Of a DNA stretch of 64,000 bases, positions 29,254 to 37,068 are shown piece after piece. The notes beneath the pieces are model-generated. The model was not told where the DNA came from, searched no databases, and saw nothing but the letters and a program-made list of their open reading frames with translations. A program made the position numbers and the translations under genes. Position 1 is the first letter of the stretch. Each line of letters begins with the position of its first letter. The stretch lies in NCBI GenBank assembly GCA_024403855.1, contig JAKSRC010000001.1, positions 1 to 64,000 of the forward strand, given 5' to 3'. This DNA is from Saccharofermentans sp. Lineage in GTDB: Bacteria > Bacillota > Clostridia > Saccharofermentanales > Saccharofermentanaceae.

Positions 29254-29743
29254 TATCTATATCGAAAAGTGCAGGGAAGATGCAAAACTTCCGTCTTATG
29301 CCCATAACGGTGATGCCGGCATGGACCTTTATGCAGCAGAAGAAGTAATCATTGAACCAGGAAAGTCGGCACTTGTTCCAGTAGGAATCAAGCTTGCAAT
29401 TCCATATGGTTATGAAGTTCAGATAAGACCCAGAAGTGGAGTTTCATTAAAGACGCCTTTAAGAATTCCTAATGCTCCTGGAACTATTGATTGCGGTTAC
29501 AGAGATGAGATCAATGTAATCGTCTTTAATGCTTCTTATATGGTTGAAGAGGGTAATTCTACTGAGCCTTTGACTCTTGATCAGAAAGGCTGCATTCACG
29601 GTACATATAAGATTCGCAAAGGCGATCGTATTGCCCAGATGGTTGTTGCCAAAGTCGAATATGCTACATTTGTTGAGACAGATAATGTTAAAGCTATTGG
29701 CGAAGACAGAGGTGGCGGATTCGGTTCAAGCGGAGTTAACTGA
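29246..29743 (+). CDS. dut: dUTP diphosphatase
   Basis: A 165-residue trimeric-type dUTPase converting dUTP to dUMP. The five motifs are visible: AGMDLYAAE (as GDAGMDLYAA), IRPRSGVS, GTIDCGYRDEINVIVFN with the catalytic Asp, KGDRIAQMVV, and the C-terminal P-loop-like EDRGGGFGSSG. About 20 residues between motifs 3 and 4 (EEGNSTEPLTLDQKGCIHGT) make it slightly longer than the usual 140-150. It starts within the last bases of the U32 gene and shares one base with the next gene. Confidence 0.95.
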   Translation: MADIYIEKCREDAKLPSYAHNGDAGMDLYAAEEVIIEPGKSALVPVGIKLAIPYGYEVQIRPRSGVSLKTPLRIPNAPGTIDCGYRDEINVIVFNASYMVEEGNSTEPLTLDQKGCIHGTYKIRKGDRIAQMVVAKVEYATFVETDNVKAIGEDRGGGFGSSGVN

Positions 29744-30780
29744 TGAGCAGAGTTTCCAGCGGTTTTGTTAGCTTTTCGAGCGGAAGTATCAGAAAGAGAA
29801 GCCCTTTTATTACAAGGCTTGCTTTGGCATTGAGCTTTGTCGCTGTTATTATCATCACATTCATTGCTCTTACGGTTTTTTCATCTAACCGTCTCATGAA
29901 TAAGAAGGGTAATGTCGTTACGAACGTACCTTCAAACATTCTCCCATCTTATAGTGCTACGAGTTTTGAATCTATCGATGGTCAGACAGCTCTTCAGGGT
30001 TGGTTCTTTAAGACTAAGAATCCTATATCTACAATTATTGTAGTTCATGATTCCGGTTCTAACAGACTTCCTTTCGGCGTTGAAATGATCGATATGATCG
30101 AAGGCTGGCTCGAAAACCACTACAACGTCTTCTTATTCGACCAGAGAAACTGCGGTACATCTGGTGGCGACTGTTGTACATATGGATATCTTGAGTGGCA
30201 GGATGTCGTAGGTGCTATCAGTATCGTAAGACAGATTTCTGTTACTACTGATGTAATTCTGTTTGGTATTGGAACAGGATGTACATCATCTGTTCTTGCA
30301 TACACATATTTACCACCTGAAGGCGCAAGTGAACAGGATCTTGCAGCATATGATAAGAACGTAAGAAACCTTGGATTCAGTAAATCTTATATTGCCGGAA
30401 TGGTTCTTGATTCTCCTGCAAAAGAAACTGATGACTATATCAAGCCTGAGGTAGTAAGAACTGAGCCTTTGGGATTTATTACTCAGTTTGCTGTTCCTTA
30501 TGCTATCAGAGTATCTTCAGGAAGCTCTAACGTAAGCCTTGCAGCTGAAATTGCCAGACTTCCGATTCCGGTTTTCATTATCTATGGTGGTCACGATACC
30601 TTTATCGGAGCTGATAAGATCGACCAGATCATTACTGAAAGAAGCAGACTCAACTCCAGTATTACCAAGAGCATAATGGTATCTGGTGCTGGTTACCTTG
30701 AAGAGTATTCTATTAATAAGAATCTGTATATTGAGACAGTAAATGACTTCCTCAATGCATACTTTTTGAAAGACGAATAA
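29743..30780 (+). CDS. membrane-anchored alpha/beta-hydrolase-fold protein, probably inactive
   Basis: A 345-residue protein with one N-terminal transmembrane helix (about residues 24-46) and an alpha/beta-hydrolase domain outside the membrane. The oxyanion-side motif VVHDSGSN and the LFDQRNCGTSGG segment fit, but at the nucleophile elbow the sequence is FGIGTGCTSS, so the Ser of G-x-S-x-G is Gly177. The expected His position reads SGAGYLEEY rather than GAGH. The Asp in IIYGGHDTFIG remains. Two catalytic residues are therefore missing. It is related to the hydrolases at 51836, 53691 and 61955. The gene lies between dut and tsaD. Confidence 0.8.
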   Translation: MSRVSSGFVSFSSGSIRKRSPFITRLALALSFVAVIIITFIALTVFSSNRLMNKKGNVVTNVPSNILPSYSATSFESIDGQTALQGWFFKTKNPISTIIVVHDSGSNRLPFGVEMIDMIEGWLENHYNVFLFDQRNCGTSGGDCCTYGYLEWQDVVGAISIVRQISVTTDVILFGIGTGCTSSVLAYTYLPPEGASEQDLAAYDKNVRNLGFSKSYIAGMVLDSPAKETDDYIKPEVVRTEPLGFITQFAVPYAIRVSSGSSNVSLAAEIARLPIPVFIIYGGHDTFIGADKIDQIITERSRLNSSITKSIMVSGAGYLEEYSINKNLYIETVNDFLNAYFLKDE

Positions 30781-30781
30781 T

Positions 30782-31801
30782 ATGGCAACTGATAAAGATA
30801 TTCTTATATTAGGAATCGAGAGTTCTTGTGATGAGACAGCAGCATCTGTTGTTAAAAATGGACGTGTTATCTTAAGTAATTGTGTAGCATCACAGGCTGA
30901 TTTTCATGAACAGTATGGTGGTGTAGTACCTGAACTTGCTTCAAGAATGCACGTTGATGCTGTCTATCCGACTATCCAGAAAGCGTTATCAGACGCTAAT
31001 ATTTCTTTGTCCGATATTGATGCTGTAGCAGTAACTTATGGCCCTGGTCTTGTAGGAGCATTACTTGTAGGTTTGTCCGCAGCCAAAGGCCTCTGTGAAG
31101 TATCCAGAAAGCCCTTAGTAGGTGTAAATCACTTAAAAGGTCATATTGCTGCAAATTATCTTTGCTTTGAAGAATTAGAGCCGCCTTTTCTTTGCCTTTG
31201 TGTAAGTGGCGGCAATTCCATGATCGTCCACGTAAAGGATTATACAGACATGGAAGTTCTTGGAAGAACCAGAGATGATGCTGCAGGTGAAGCTATCGAT
31301 AAGATTGCAAGAGTGGTAGGTCTTGGTTACCCAGGTGGCCCCAAGATGGACAAAGCAGGGCAGGGTGGTGATACTACAAGGTATCAGTTCTCTAAGACTC
31401 ATATGGGTGATTCTCTTGATTTCTCATTTTCAGGTCTCAAAACATCAGCTCTCAATCTCATTAATGGCTTGAAGCAAAAAGGTGAAGAGATTGATTTGAA
31501 GGATTTTACGGCTTCTTATCAGCAGGCAATATCTGATGCACTTTTAAAGAACACTTTAGCTGCTGTAGATCAGACAGGAATAAAGAAGGTTTGTCTGGCT
31601 GGTGGTGTTTCCGCCAATTCATTCTTAAGATCAGCTTTTGATAAAGCATCGAAAAAGAAAGGCATCAAGCTCTACTATCCTGATCTTAAGTATTGTACTG
31701 ACAATGCTGCAATGATTGCTTCCTGCGGTTATTTTGAGTATATGAATGGAAGACGTGACAGCCTTGACCTGAATGCTTATCCGTCATTACAGCTTAAATA
31801 A
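30782..31801 (+). CDS. tsaD: tRNA N6-threonylcarbamoyladenosine transferase subunit TsaD
   Basis: A 339-residue ASKHA-fold protein that transfers the threonylcarbamoyl group to A37 of ANN-reading tRNAs. It begins ILGIESSCDETAASVV, and the metal-binding VNHLKGHIAANYL (His111, His115 region) and GGVSANSFLR blocks are intact. Length is standard. It follows the inactive hydrolase gene by one base with no clear ribosome binding site, suggesting coupling. TsaB, TsaC and TsaE are not in the window. Confidence 0.96.
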   Translation: MATDKDILILGIESSCDETAASVVKNGRVILSNCVASQADFHEQYGGVVPELASRMHVDAVYPTIQKALSDANISLSDIDAVAVTYGPGLVGALLVGLSAAKGLCEVSRKPLVGVNHLKGHIAANYLCFEELEPPFLCLCVSGGNSMIVHVKDYTDMEVLGRTRDDAAGEAIDKIARVVGLGYPGGPKMDKAGQGGDTTRYQFSKTHMGDSLDFSFSGLKTSALNLINGLKQKGEEIDLKDFTASYQQAISDALLKNTLAAVDQTGIKKVCLAGGVSANSFLRSAFDKASKKKGIKLYYPDLKYCTDNAAMIASCGYFEYMNGRRDSLDLNAYPSLQLK

Positions 31802-31848
31802 AGCCTTAGAATTTGCAAAAATAACTTTTGCATATAAAATATACGATT

Positions 31849-32325
31849 ATGGCAATCAAAAAAGGTATAAAAGTAATAGTTGAAAATAGAAAAGCCTATC
31901 ACGATTATTTCATCGAAGATAGGTTTGAAGCAGGTGTGGCTTTATCCGGAACAGAGGTAAAGAGCCTAAGAGACGGAAGAATCAATCTTAAGGATTCTTA
32001 TGTTCAGGTAAAAGACGGGGAGATGTGGCTTATCGGAGTACATATCAGCCCTTATGAGCATGGCAACAGGTTTAATCTTGATCCTGAGCGCAATAGAAAG
32101 CTCCTCATGCACAAGCGTGAGATTATACGACTATATTCGACCACAAAACAAGATGGCCTTACTCTGGTCCCTACAAAGTGCTATTTCAAGGATTCTAAGG
32201 TAAAGTTTGAAATTGGACTTGCTCGTGGTAAGAAAGACTATGATAAGCGTGCCGTTCTTGCCAAAAAGGAAGCTAATCGTGACATTGACCGTGCAATGAA
32301 GAGCGCGAAAAAGTACGCTGATTGA
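31849..32325 (+). CDS. smpB: SsrA-binding protein SmpB
   Basis: A 158-residue tmRNA partner for ribosome rescue. The family blocks ENRKAYHDYFIEDRFEAG, LSGTEVKSLRDGRINLKDSY, and the basic C-terminal tail KKEANRDIDRAMK are all present. The ATG at 31849 gives MAIKKGIKVIVENRKA, the standard start; an in-frame TTG at 31828 is less likely. No Shine-Dalgarno sequence precedes it, and TATAAA at 31833-31838 lies only about 10 bases upstream, so the transcript may have almost no leader. No ssrA gene is seen nearby. Confidence 0.95.
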   Translation: MAIKKGIKVIVENRKAYHDYFIEDRFEAGVALSGTEVKSLRDGRINLKDSYVQVKDGEMWLIGVHISPYEHGNRFNLDPERNRKLLMHKREIIRLYSTTKQDGLTLVPTKCYFKDSKVKFEIGLARGKKDYDKRAVLAKKEANRDIDRAMKSAKKYAD

Positions 32326-32350
32326 TATTAAAAGGGAAGACCTGAATACT

Positions 32351-32905
32351 ATGGCAAATAAGATCATTGATAACGATCATAATAGAGAAATATCCATAAA
32401 ATACTGCTTCTTAGCAGCAATTTTTTGGATTGCCACAGTTACATGTATTTGCATGATCTTCCATTTTTCAAATCAGACTGGCTCAGCATCTTCTGCGGCA
32501 TCTCAAGGTTTTATTAGTATATTTAATGAGTACTTCGGAACAGAAATAGTTGATGATAGTGCAATCAGACTGTTTGCTCACGGCGTAGAGTTCGCTGTTC
32601 TGACATTCCTGTCTTATATGGCACTTTCCTCTACTAATAAGATCTCTAACAGAACATCATATTCTGAAAGTCCTGTTAAACTCATGAGATCTGATAACGA
32701 AATGAATATTATCTTTACATTGTGGTTTGCAATTCTTAATGCAATTTTTGATGAGTATCATCAGTTGTTTGTAATTGGTCGTGACGGACGAATCTTTAAT
32801 GTTTTGATTGACATAATTGGTATCGTTATCGTTTTGATTATTATCCGAGTTGTTTTCTCAATTTATCTGAAGACTAAGGGTAAGAACGAAGTCGTATACA
32901 CCTGA
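32351..32905 (+). CDS. VanZ-like membrane protein
   Basis: A 184-residue polytopic protein with hydrophobic segments at about residues 17-37, 77-97, 117-137 and 150-172. FHFSNQTGSASSAASQGF, FAHGVEFAVLTFLSYM and FDEYHQLFVIGRDGRIFNVLID match VanZ-family blocks (S-x-Q, H/E, and DE-x-x-Q). VanZ proteins are linked to teicoplanin tolerance in Enterococcus but most chromosomal relatives are uncharacterised. AAAGGGAAG precedes the start. It follows smpB by 25 bases; after it lies a long gap with palindromic repeats. Confidence 0.87.
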   Translation: MANKIIDNDHNREISIKYCFLAAIFWIATVTCICMIFHFSNQTGSASSAASQGFISIFNEYFGTEIVDDSAIRLFAHGVEFAVLTFLSYMALSSTNKISNRTSYSESPVKLMRSDNEMNIIFTLWFAILNAIFDEYHQLFVIGRDGRIFNVLIDIIGIVIVLIIIRVVFSIYLKTKGKNEVVYT

Positions 32906-33066
32906 TTTATTTTCCTTAATTGATAGCAGTAGAAGCATCGCATGATTCATTCAATTCAGAATTTTTCTCTACATCTAATTCGGTATAATTACAATTTTGG
33001 TGAATTGGGAAGAGGAATTAAATTGGATTTAGATGAATGTTATGCAAAAATCGATTCAGATAAAAA

Positions 33067-33117
33067 CCTATATTTGAACTGAGAGTTCAATAACTGAACT
33101 GATAGTTCAAATATAGG
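33067..33117. repeat. compound palindrome, TGAACT family (two cores)
   Basis: Outer arms CCTATATTTGAACT and AGTTCAAATATAGG are perfect inverted complements of 14 bases. Between them the inner halves AGTTCA and TGAACT complete two TGAACT-n3-AGTTCA cores (centres GAG and GAT), so either one long cruciform or two short hairpins can form. Confidence 0.85.
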
Positions 33118-33165
33118 ATTCATGAATGATTCATATTAATAATTGTTTTATTGTTCCAGCGCATT

Positions 33166-33195
33166 CTAAAACTGAACTGACAGTTCAATTTTAGG
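33166..33195. repeat. palindrome, TGAACT family
   Basis: CTAAAACTGAACT and AGTTCAATTTTAG flank the central GAC. The arms are complementary except for one C/A position. It is a single-core copy of the family. Confidence 0.8.
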
Positions 33196-33514
33196 AATCG
33201 TTACTTACATAATTTCTGATTACAATATTTATATTTGATTGTATGTATTACTAATCAGAATCTTTAAGTAAATGATTTGTATCTGATTGTATCTGCCAAT
33301 TAGTAATCATTAGCAATGGTCCGTTCATAGTATTAATGCATTTAATAATTTGAGTTGATCATCAAAGGTTAACAGATTGCTAACGTGGTTTTTATTGTAA
33401 ATGCCTTTTCTATCAATTATCAGTAGTAACAATCATTATTCAATTCTAATTCGGCAAAATTCTTCTATAGCAATTTTTTATCAAATGTGTATTAATGCTT
33501 ACTTGAGATTAATG

Positions 33515-33545
33515 CCTATAATTGAACTGACAGTTCATTTTTAGG
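33515..33545. repeat. palindrome, TGAACT family
   Basis: CCTATAATTGAACT and AGTTCATTTTTAGG flank GAC. The core six bases are perfectly paired and the outer CCTA/TAGG also pairs, with mismatches in the A/T-rich middle. Confidence 0.8.
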
Positions 33546-33672
33546 AACGATTACCACTAATTAACTTCAGTTATATATAAACGATTTGAATGGTTTGTTA
33601 TATATTAATTCTGATTTATTTTGCGTTATTATAATGCCTGTGATAATAGGATTGATTTCACGGAGGTTGTGG

Positions 33673-34998
33673 ATGAATAGGTTTAAGAAGGTAATCTCTT
33701 CCCTACTAATACTTTCTATGTTATTTGCTTTTGCATCATGTACCGGTAAGTCTGATCCTCAAGAAATAACTACATTCGCTGATACATATGCTAAATGCGT
33801 TTCTTTCTTAGATGCAGATAGAATTCTTGAAAATACTTTACCGGTTGATGCTGATATTGCCACAACACTTAAGAATAAAGTAACACTCGAGAACTACGAA
33901 TATGAACAGGCAGCTATCAAAAGTGAGATTGCTAAGACCATTAAATATAAAGTTATTACTGATACGATGGTTATTGGCAATAATAAAGCTACGGTTCAGA
34001 TTGATTTCGATATCGTAAACTACAAGGCTGCATTTAAAGAGGTAGTTGGTTACAACGAAGCATATATTCAGGCTTTAAAAGATACAACTGAGCACCAGAC
34101 AATCACAATTAATGTGAATTTAGAGAAGCAACAAGACGGCAGATGGCTTGCTACTGCGGATACTATTGATAAGCTTTCTGAGCTTTACGCTTTCCTTGAT
34201 ACGGTGTTCACTTTTGGTCCTAACACTCTTGATCTAGTAAAGGCCACGTCATGGTTATTTTCGCTGAACAGAGAGTATAAGAATGCTAGAGAGATTGAGT
34301 TAGATCTTTGGTTTACAGACGATCCTGAAGTTAATATGTATTACATGGTTAATAAGGACGGAACCAATGTCTATAAGAGCCAGCTTATGAAGTCTGACGA
34401 CATTATCTATAGAGCAACATATGGTAGATTCCAAGATGCTGCTTTTACTGAAGATGGATATATTAAACCCGGTAAATACACTATTAGCATCTATCGTGAA
34501 GATGATCTTCTGTTGGCAGAACAGGAAACTACAGTTACTTACGATGATTCGATTAAGCCTGATGACATAACTGAAGCGCCTAAGGGTGCTACTTATTCAA
34601 TCAAAGATGCATCTTTTGCGTCAATCAAGAGCCTTGGTTGGTGGGATTACGATGGAACAATGGTCGCTGACGGAAAGTATTGCAGCAATACACATACATT
34701 GGCTTTTTCAATTGAGCTTATGAGTAGTTCTGAAGATCTTTACTACACTGTCTATTACATTCCTGGTGATAAAGTCGACATGAAAAAAATCGATTATTCT
34801 AAGCCTGTTTTTGAAAAAACTATCGATGAATTCGTTTACTTGGATGGTACTGCATTTTTGAACTTCGATTACGAACCGGAAACTCTTGAAGTAGGTTCAT
34901 ATGTAATCGTTATAGCTAAAGACAAGTCTTCCCTTCAGACTCCCTATATTCAGGCATTCTGCAAAGTTATTTCTCAGAGTTCTGAAGAGTTCCTTTGA
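33673..34998 (+). CDS. hypothetical lipoprotein
   Basis: A 441-residue exported lipoprotein. MNRFKKVISSLLILSMLFAF then ASC gives a signal peptide and a lipobox cysteine at residue 23. The rest is soluble; residues about 30-190 resemble DUF4878/DUF5105-like accessory domains (a helix-strand pattern with TITINVNLEKQQDGRWLATAD), and two later beta-rich segments end in YVIVIAKDKSSL. I do not recognise a named family. The ATG at 33673 has GGAGG at 33662-33666; a longer frame starting at 33586 would hide the signal peptide. TATAAT at 33630-33635 is a possible -10 element. Confidence 0.8.
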   Translation: MNRFKKVISSLLILSMLFAFASCTGKSDPQEITTFADTYAKCVSFLDADRILENTLPVDADIATTLKNKVTLENYEYEQAAIKSEIAKTIKYKVITDTMVIGNNKATVQIDFDIVNYKAAFKEVVGYNEAYIQALKDTTEHQTITINVNLEKQQDGRWLATADTIDKLSELYAFLDTVFTFGPNTLDLVKATSWLFSLNREYKNAREIELDLWFTDDPEVNMYYMVNKDGTNVYKSQLMKSDDIIYRATYGRFQDAAFTEDGYIKPGKYTISIYREDDLLLAEQETTVTYDDSIKPDDITEAPKGATYSIKDASFASIKSLGWWDYDGTMVADGKYCSNTHTLAFSIELMSSSEDLYYTVYYIPGDKVDMKKIDYSKPVFEKTIDEFVYLDGTAFLNFDYEPETLEVGSYVIVIAKDKSSLQTPYIQAFCKVISQSSEEFL

Positions 34999-35022
34999 TA
35001 TAGATTCTAATTAATCATAATA

Positions 35023-35050
35023 AAAGCCCGAACATTTTAGTTCGGGCTTT
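35023..35050. terminator. bidirectional terminator between the lipoprotein and 5S-type carboxyltransferase genes
   Basis: Perfect 11-base arms AAAGCCCGAAC and GTTCGGGCTTT around an ATTTTA loop, positioned between convergent genes. Confidence 0.9.
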
Positions 35051-35080
35051 ACTAATTTAACTATTACAGAAATAAGTTAA

Positions 35081-36475
35081 TTATCTGATCCACTCAACCT
35101 TGATTTCCTTAGCGTCTGATCCATCACGCTTTTTGAGGAATTCAGGGGCTACCTGAGGGAACATAGCGCAAGAGAGAACATCCTCTTCACTCTTAGCAAT
35201 ATCCTTATACTGTTCTTTGATTGTTTCAAGCTCAGGCTTGATAAGATCTGCAGGACGGCAAGTGATAACTTCGTCTGCGCCAATCGCCTGCTTTCTGATA
35301 TCTTCGTTTACAACGCCAGGAAGTGCGCCGTATTCGCCACGGAGCAATCCCTTGGATTCTTTTGTAAATGTCTTGTATCTGCCCATCAGAACGTTAAATA
35401 CGGCCTGTGAACCTACAATCTGGCTAGTAGGAGTTACGAGCGGCGGATAACCGAAGTCTTCACGTACTCTCGGAACTTCCTGCAATACCTCTTCCATTCT
35501 GTCTTCAGCATTTGCCTGCTTGAGCTGTGATAAGAGGTTAGAAAGCATACCACCAGGTACCTGATACAAGAGAGTATTAGGATCTACACGAAGTACCTTA
35601 GAGCTGATTGTTCCTGCCTTCTCCATCTTAGCAGCAACACCCTTGAAGTGAATTGCAGCTTCGTTGAGCTTATTCAAATCAAGACCTGTGTCTCGGTCTG
35701 TACCCTTAAGAGTAGCAACCAAAGACTCTGTTGCAGGCTGTGATGTGCCGTTAGCAAAAGGTGACAATGCAGTATCAATGATATCTACGCCTGCCTGAGC
35801 AGCCATAAGGTAAACCATTGAACCAGTACCGGTTGTATTATGTGTGTGAAGATGAATCGGGATAGATACCTTTTCCTTGAGTTTCTTTACAAGGCTATAT
35901 GCATCAGCCGGCAAAAGAAGATTTGCCATATCCTTGATGCAGATTGTATCAGCGCCCATCTGCTCCAATTCGATCGCTAAATTAACGAAGTAATCTTCAT
36001 TATGTACAGGGCTTGTTGTGTAGCTCATTGCAGCTTCAACCATACCACCATACTTCTTGATAGCTCTGATAGAAGCTTCCATATTTCTTACATCGTTTAA
36101 TGCGTCGAAAATACGTACAATATCAATACCATTCTCAATGGACTTAGCGCAGAAAGCTTCTACCATATCATCAGCATAATGACGATAACCAAGTAAGTTC
36201 TGGCCTCTTAAAAGCATCTGCAATTTTGTATTAGGAAGAGCCTTCCTTAAAGTTCTTAATCTCTCCCACGGATCTTCGCCCAAGAATCTCATGCATGAGT
36301 CGAATGTAGCTCCGCCCCAGCATTCAATTGACCAGTAACCGATGCTATCCAATACTTCACAAGCAGGAAGCATGTCTTCAAGCTTCATTCTTGTAGCAGC
36401 CTGGCTCTGGTGAGCATCTCTTAAGATCGTATCAGTGATAAAGAGCTTCTTATTTGTATTAAAAAGTTCAGACAT
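35081..36475 (-). CDS. pyruvate/oxaloacetate carboxyltransferase subunit (OadA-type, 5S-like)
   Basis: A 464-residue TIM-barrel carboxyltransferase that moves a carboxyl group between oxaloacetate/pyruvate and carboxybiotin. It begins with the family block ITDTILRDAHQSQAATRM, and carries DTICIKDMANLL with the carbamylated-lysine position and PIHLHTHNTTGTGS for metal binding. It lacks the fused C-terminal biotin domain of OadA; the biotin carrier is the separate gene just upstream. With the acyl-CoA carboxyltransferase at 37069 and no membrane beta subunit, the set looks like the 5S component of a transcarboxylase rather than a sodium-pumping decarboxylase. Confidence 0.88.
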   Translation of the reverse strand: MSELFNTNKKLFITDTILRDAHQSQAATRMKLEDMLPACEVLDSIGYWSIECWGGATFDSCMRFLGEDPWERLRTLRKALPNTKLQMLLRGQNLLGYRHYADDMVEAFCAKSIENGIDIVRIFDALNDVRNMEASIRAIKKYGGMVEAAMSYTTSPVHNEDYFVNLAIELEQMGADTICIKDMANLLLPADAYSLVKKLKEKVSIPIHLHTHNTTGTGSMVYLMAAQAGVDIIDTALSPFANGTSQPATESLVATLKGTDRDTGLDLNKLNEAAIHFKGVAAKMEKAGTISSKVLRVDPNTLLYQVPGGMLSNLLSQLKQANAEDRMEEVLQEVPRVREDFGYPPLVTPTSQIVGSQAVFNVLMGRYKTFTKESKGLLRGEYGALPGVVNEDIRKQAIGADEVITCRPADLIKPELETIKEQYKDIAKSEEDVLSCAMFPQVAPEFLKKRDGSDAKEIKVEWIR

Positions 36476-36490
36476 CTAAATACAAAGACC

Positions 36491-36880
36491 TCACTTAACT
36501 TCAAAGAGTAAGTCGCCGCCGCCAACAGTAGAACCTTCAGCAAGGCTCAAAGAAGCGATAGCGCCATCAACAGGTGCTGTAATCTCATTTTCCATCTTCA
36601 TAGCTTCAAGAACGAGAACAACATCACCAGCCTTAACTGCATCTCCATCCTTCTTCAAAACCTTAAGGATTGTACCAGGCATAGGTGCAACAACAGAACC
36701 GGAACCAGCATTTGCTGCAGGCTTAGCTGCTGCAGGCGCAGGAGCGGCCTTAGGAGCTACAGGAGCAGCAGCAACAGGTGCAGCTACCTTTGCAGGAGCG
36801 ATTACAGCGCCATTTGCGCCCAAAAGCTCAACGTCCATCTCATATGTCTTTCCGTCTAATGTAATACGATATTTGCTCAT
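36491..36880 (-). CDS. biotin carboxyl carrier protein (1.3S-like)
   Basis: A 129-residue carrier. The N-terminal ~30 residues ([19 protein letters not shown]) form the assembly segment, residues about 34-62 are an Ala/Pro-rich flexible linker, and the biotinyl domain contains [11 protein letters not shown], the biotin attachment lysine being in AMKM. The layout closely parallels the 1.3S subunit of propionibacterial transcarboxylase and decarboxylase gamma subunits. It sits 15 bases before the OadA-type gene and directly after a 56-residue gene. Confidence 0.93.
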   Translation of the reverse strand: MSKYRITLDGKTYEMDVELLGANGAVIAPAKVAAPVAAAPVAPKAAPAPAAAKPAANAGSGSVVAPMPGTILKVLKKDGDAVKAGDVVLVLEAMKMENEITAPVDGAIASLSLAEGSTVGGGDLLFEVK

Positions 36881-36885
36881 CTTTA

Positions 36886-37056
36886 TTACTCTCCCAACTG
36901 ATATTTGTGATAGCTGATGTTGTTATCAGCGATAAACTTTTCGAGGCCAGTCTTCTCAACTTTCTTGAAAGAACGAACTACTACCTTATCGATATCTACG
37001 CCGTTCTCTTCTGCTATGCAGGCAACTGCCATTGCAACGATCTGTGCTTCTTCCAT
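36886..37056 (-). CDS. 56-residue small subunit-like protein (MmdE/epsilon-like candidate)
   Basis: A short gene translated here from the minus strand: it starts [19 protein letters not shown] and ends [10 protein letters not shown]. Its start follows the GGAGG that ends 8 bases before the ATG, and it fits exactly between the acyl-CoA carboxyltransferase stop (12 bases) and the biotin carrier start (5 bases). In Veillonella methylmalonyl-CoA decarboxylase the epsilon subunit is a ~55-residue protein encoded in the same place, so it may be a structural small subunit. It has no transmembrane helix, unlike OadG/delta subunits. Homology is suggested by size and context, not proven. Confidence 0.72.
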   Translation of the reverse strand: MEEAQIVAMAVACIAEENGVDIDKVVVRSFKKVEKTGLEKFIADNNISYHKYQLGE

Positions 37057-37068
37057 GACGAGCCTCCT

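Larger units (their letters stand above)
32906..33672. other. gene-free AT-rich region carrying palindromic repeats
   Basis: About 770 bases with no supported gene. It holds three copies of the TGAACT-n3-AGTTCA palindrome family (listed separately), an imperfect duplication of roughly 60-70 bases (32923-32995 and 33411-33470 share CAGTAG, ATTCAATTC and CTAATTCGG elements), and a TATAAT at 33630-33635 that probably serves the lipoprotein gene at 33673. The rest has no recognisable RNA gene or mobile-element ends. Confidence 0.6.

Noticed and set aside
32906..33585. Insertion sequence or phage remnant
   Set aside because: No transposase or integrase fragments and no terminal repeats bounding the region; only short palindromes and a weak internal duplication are seen.
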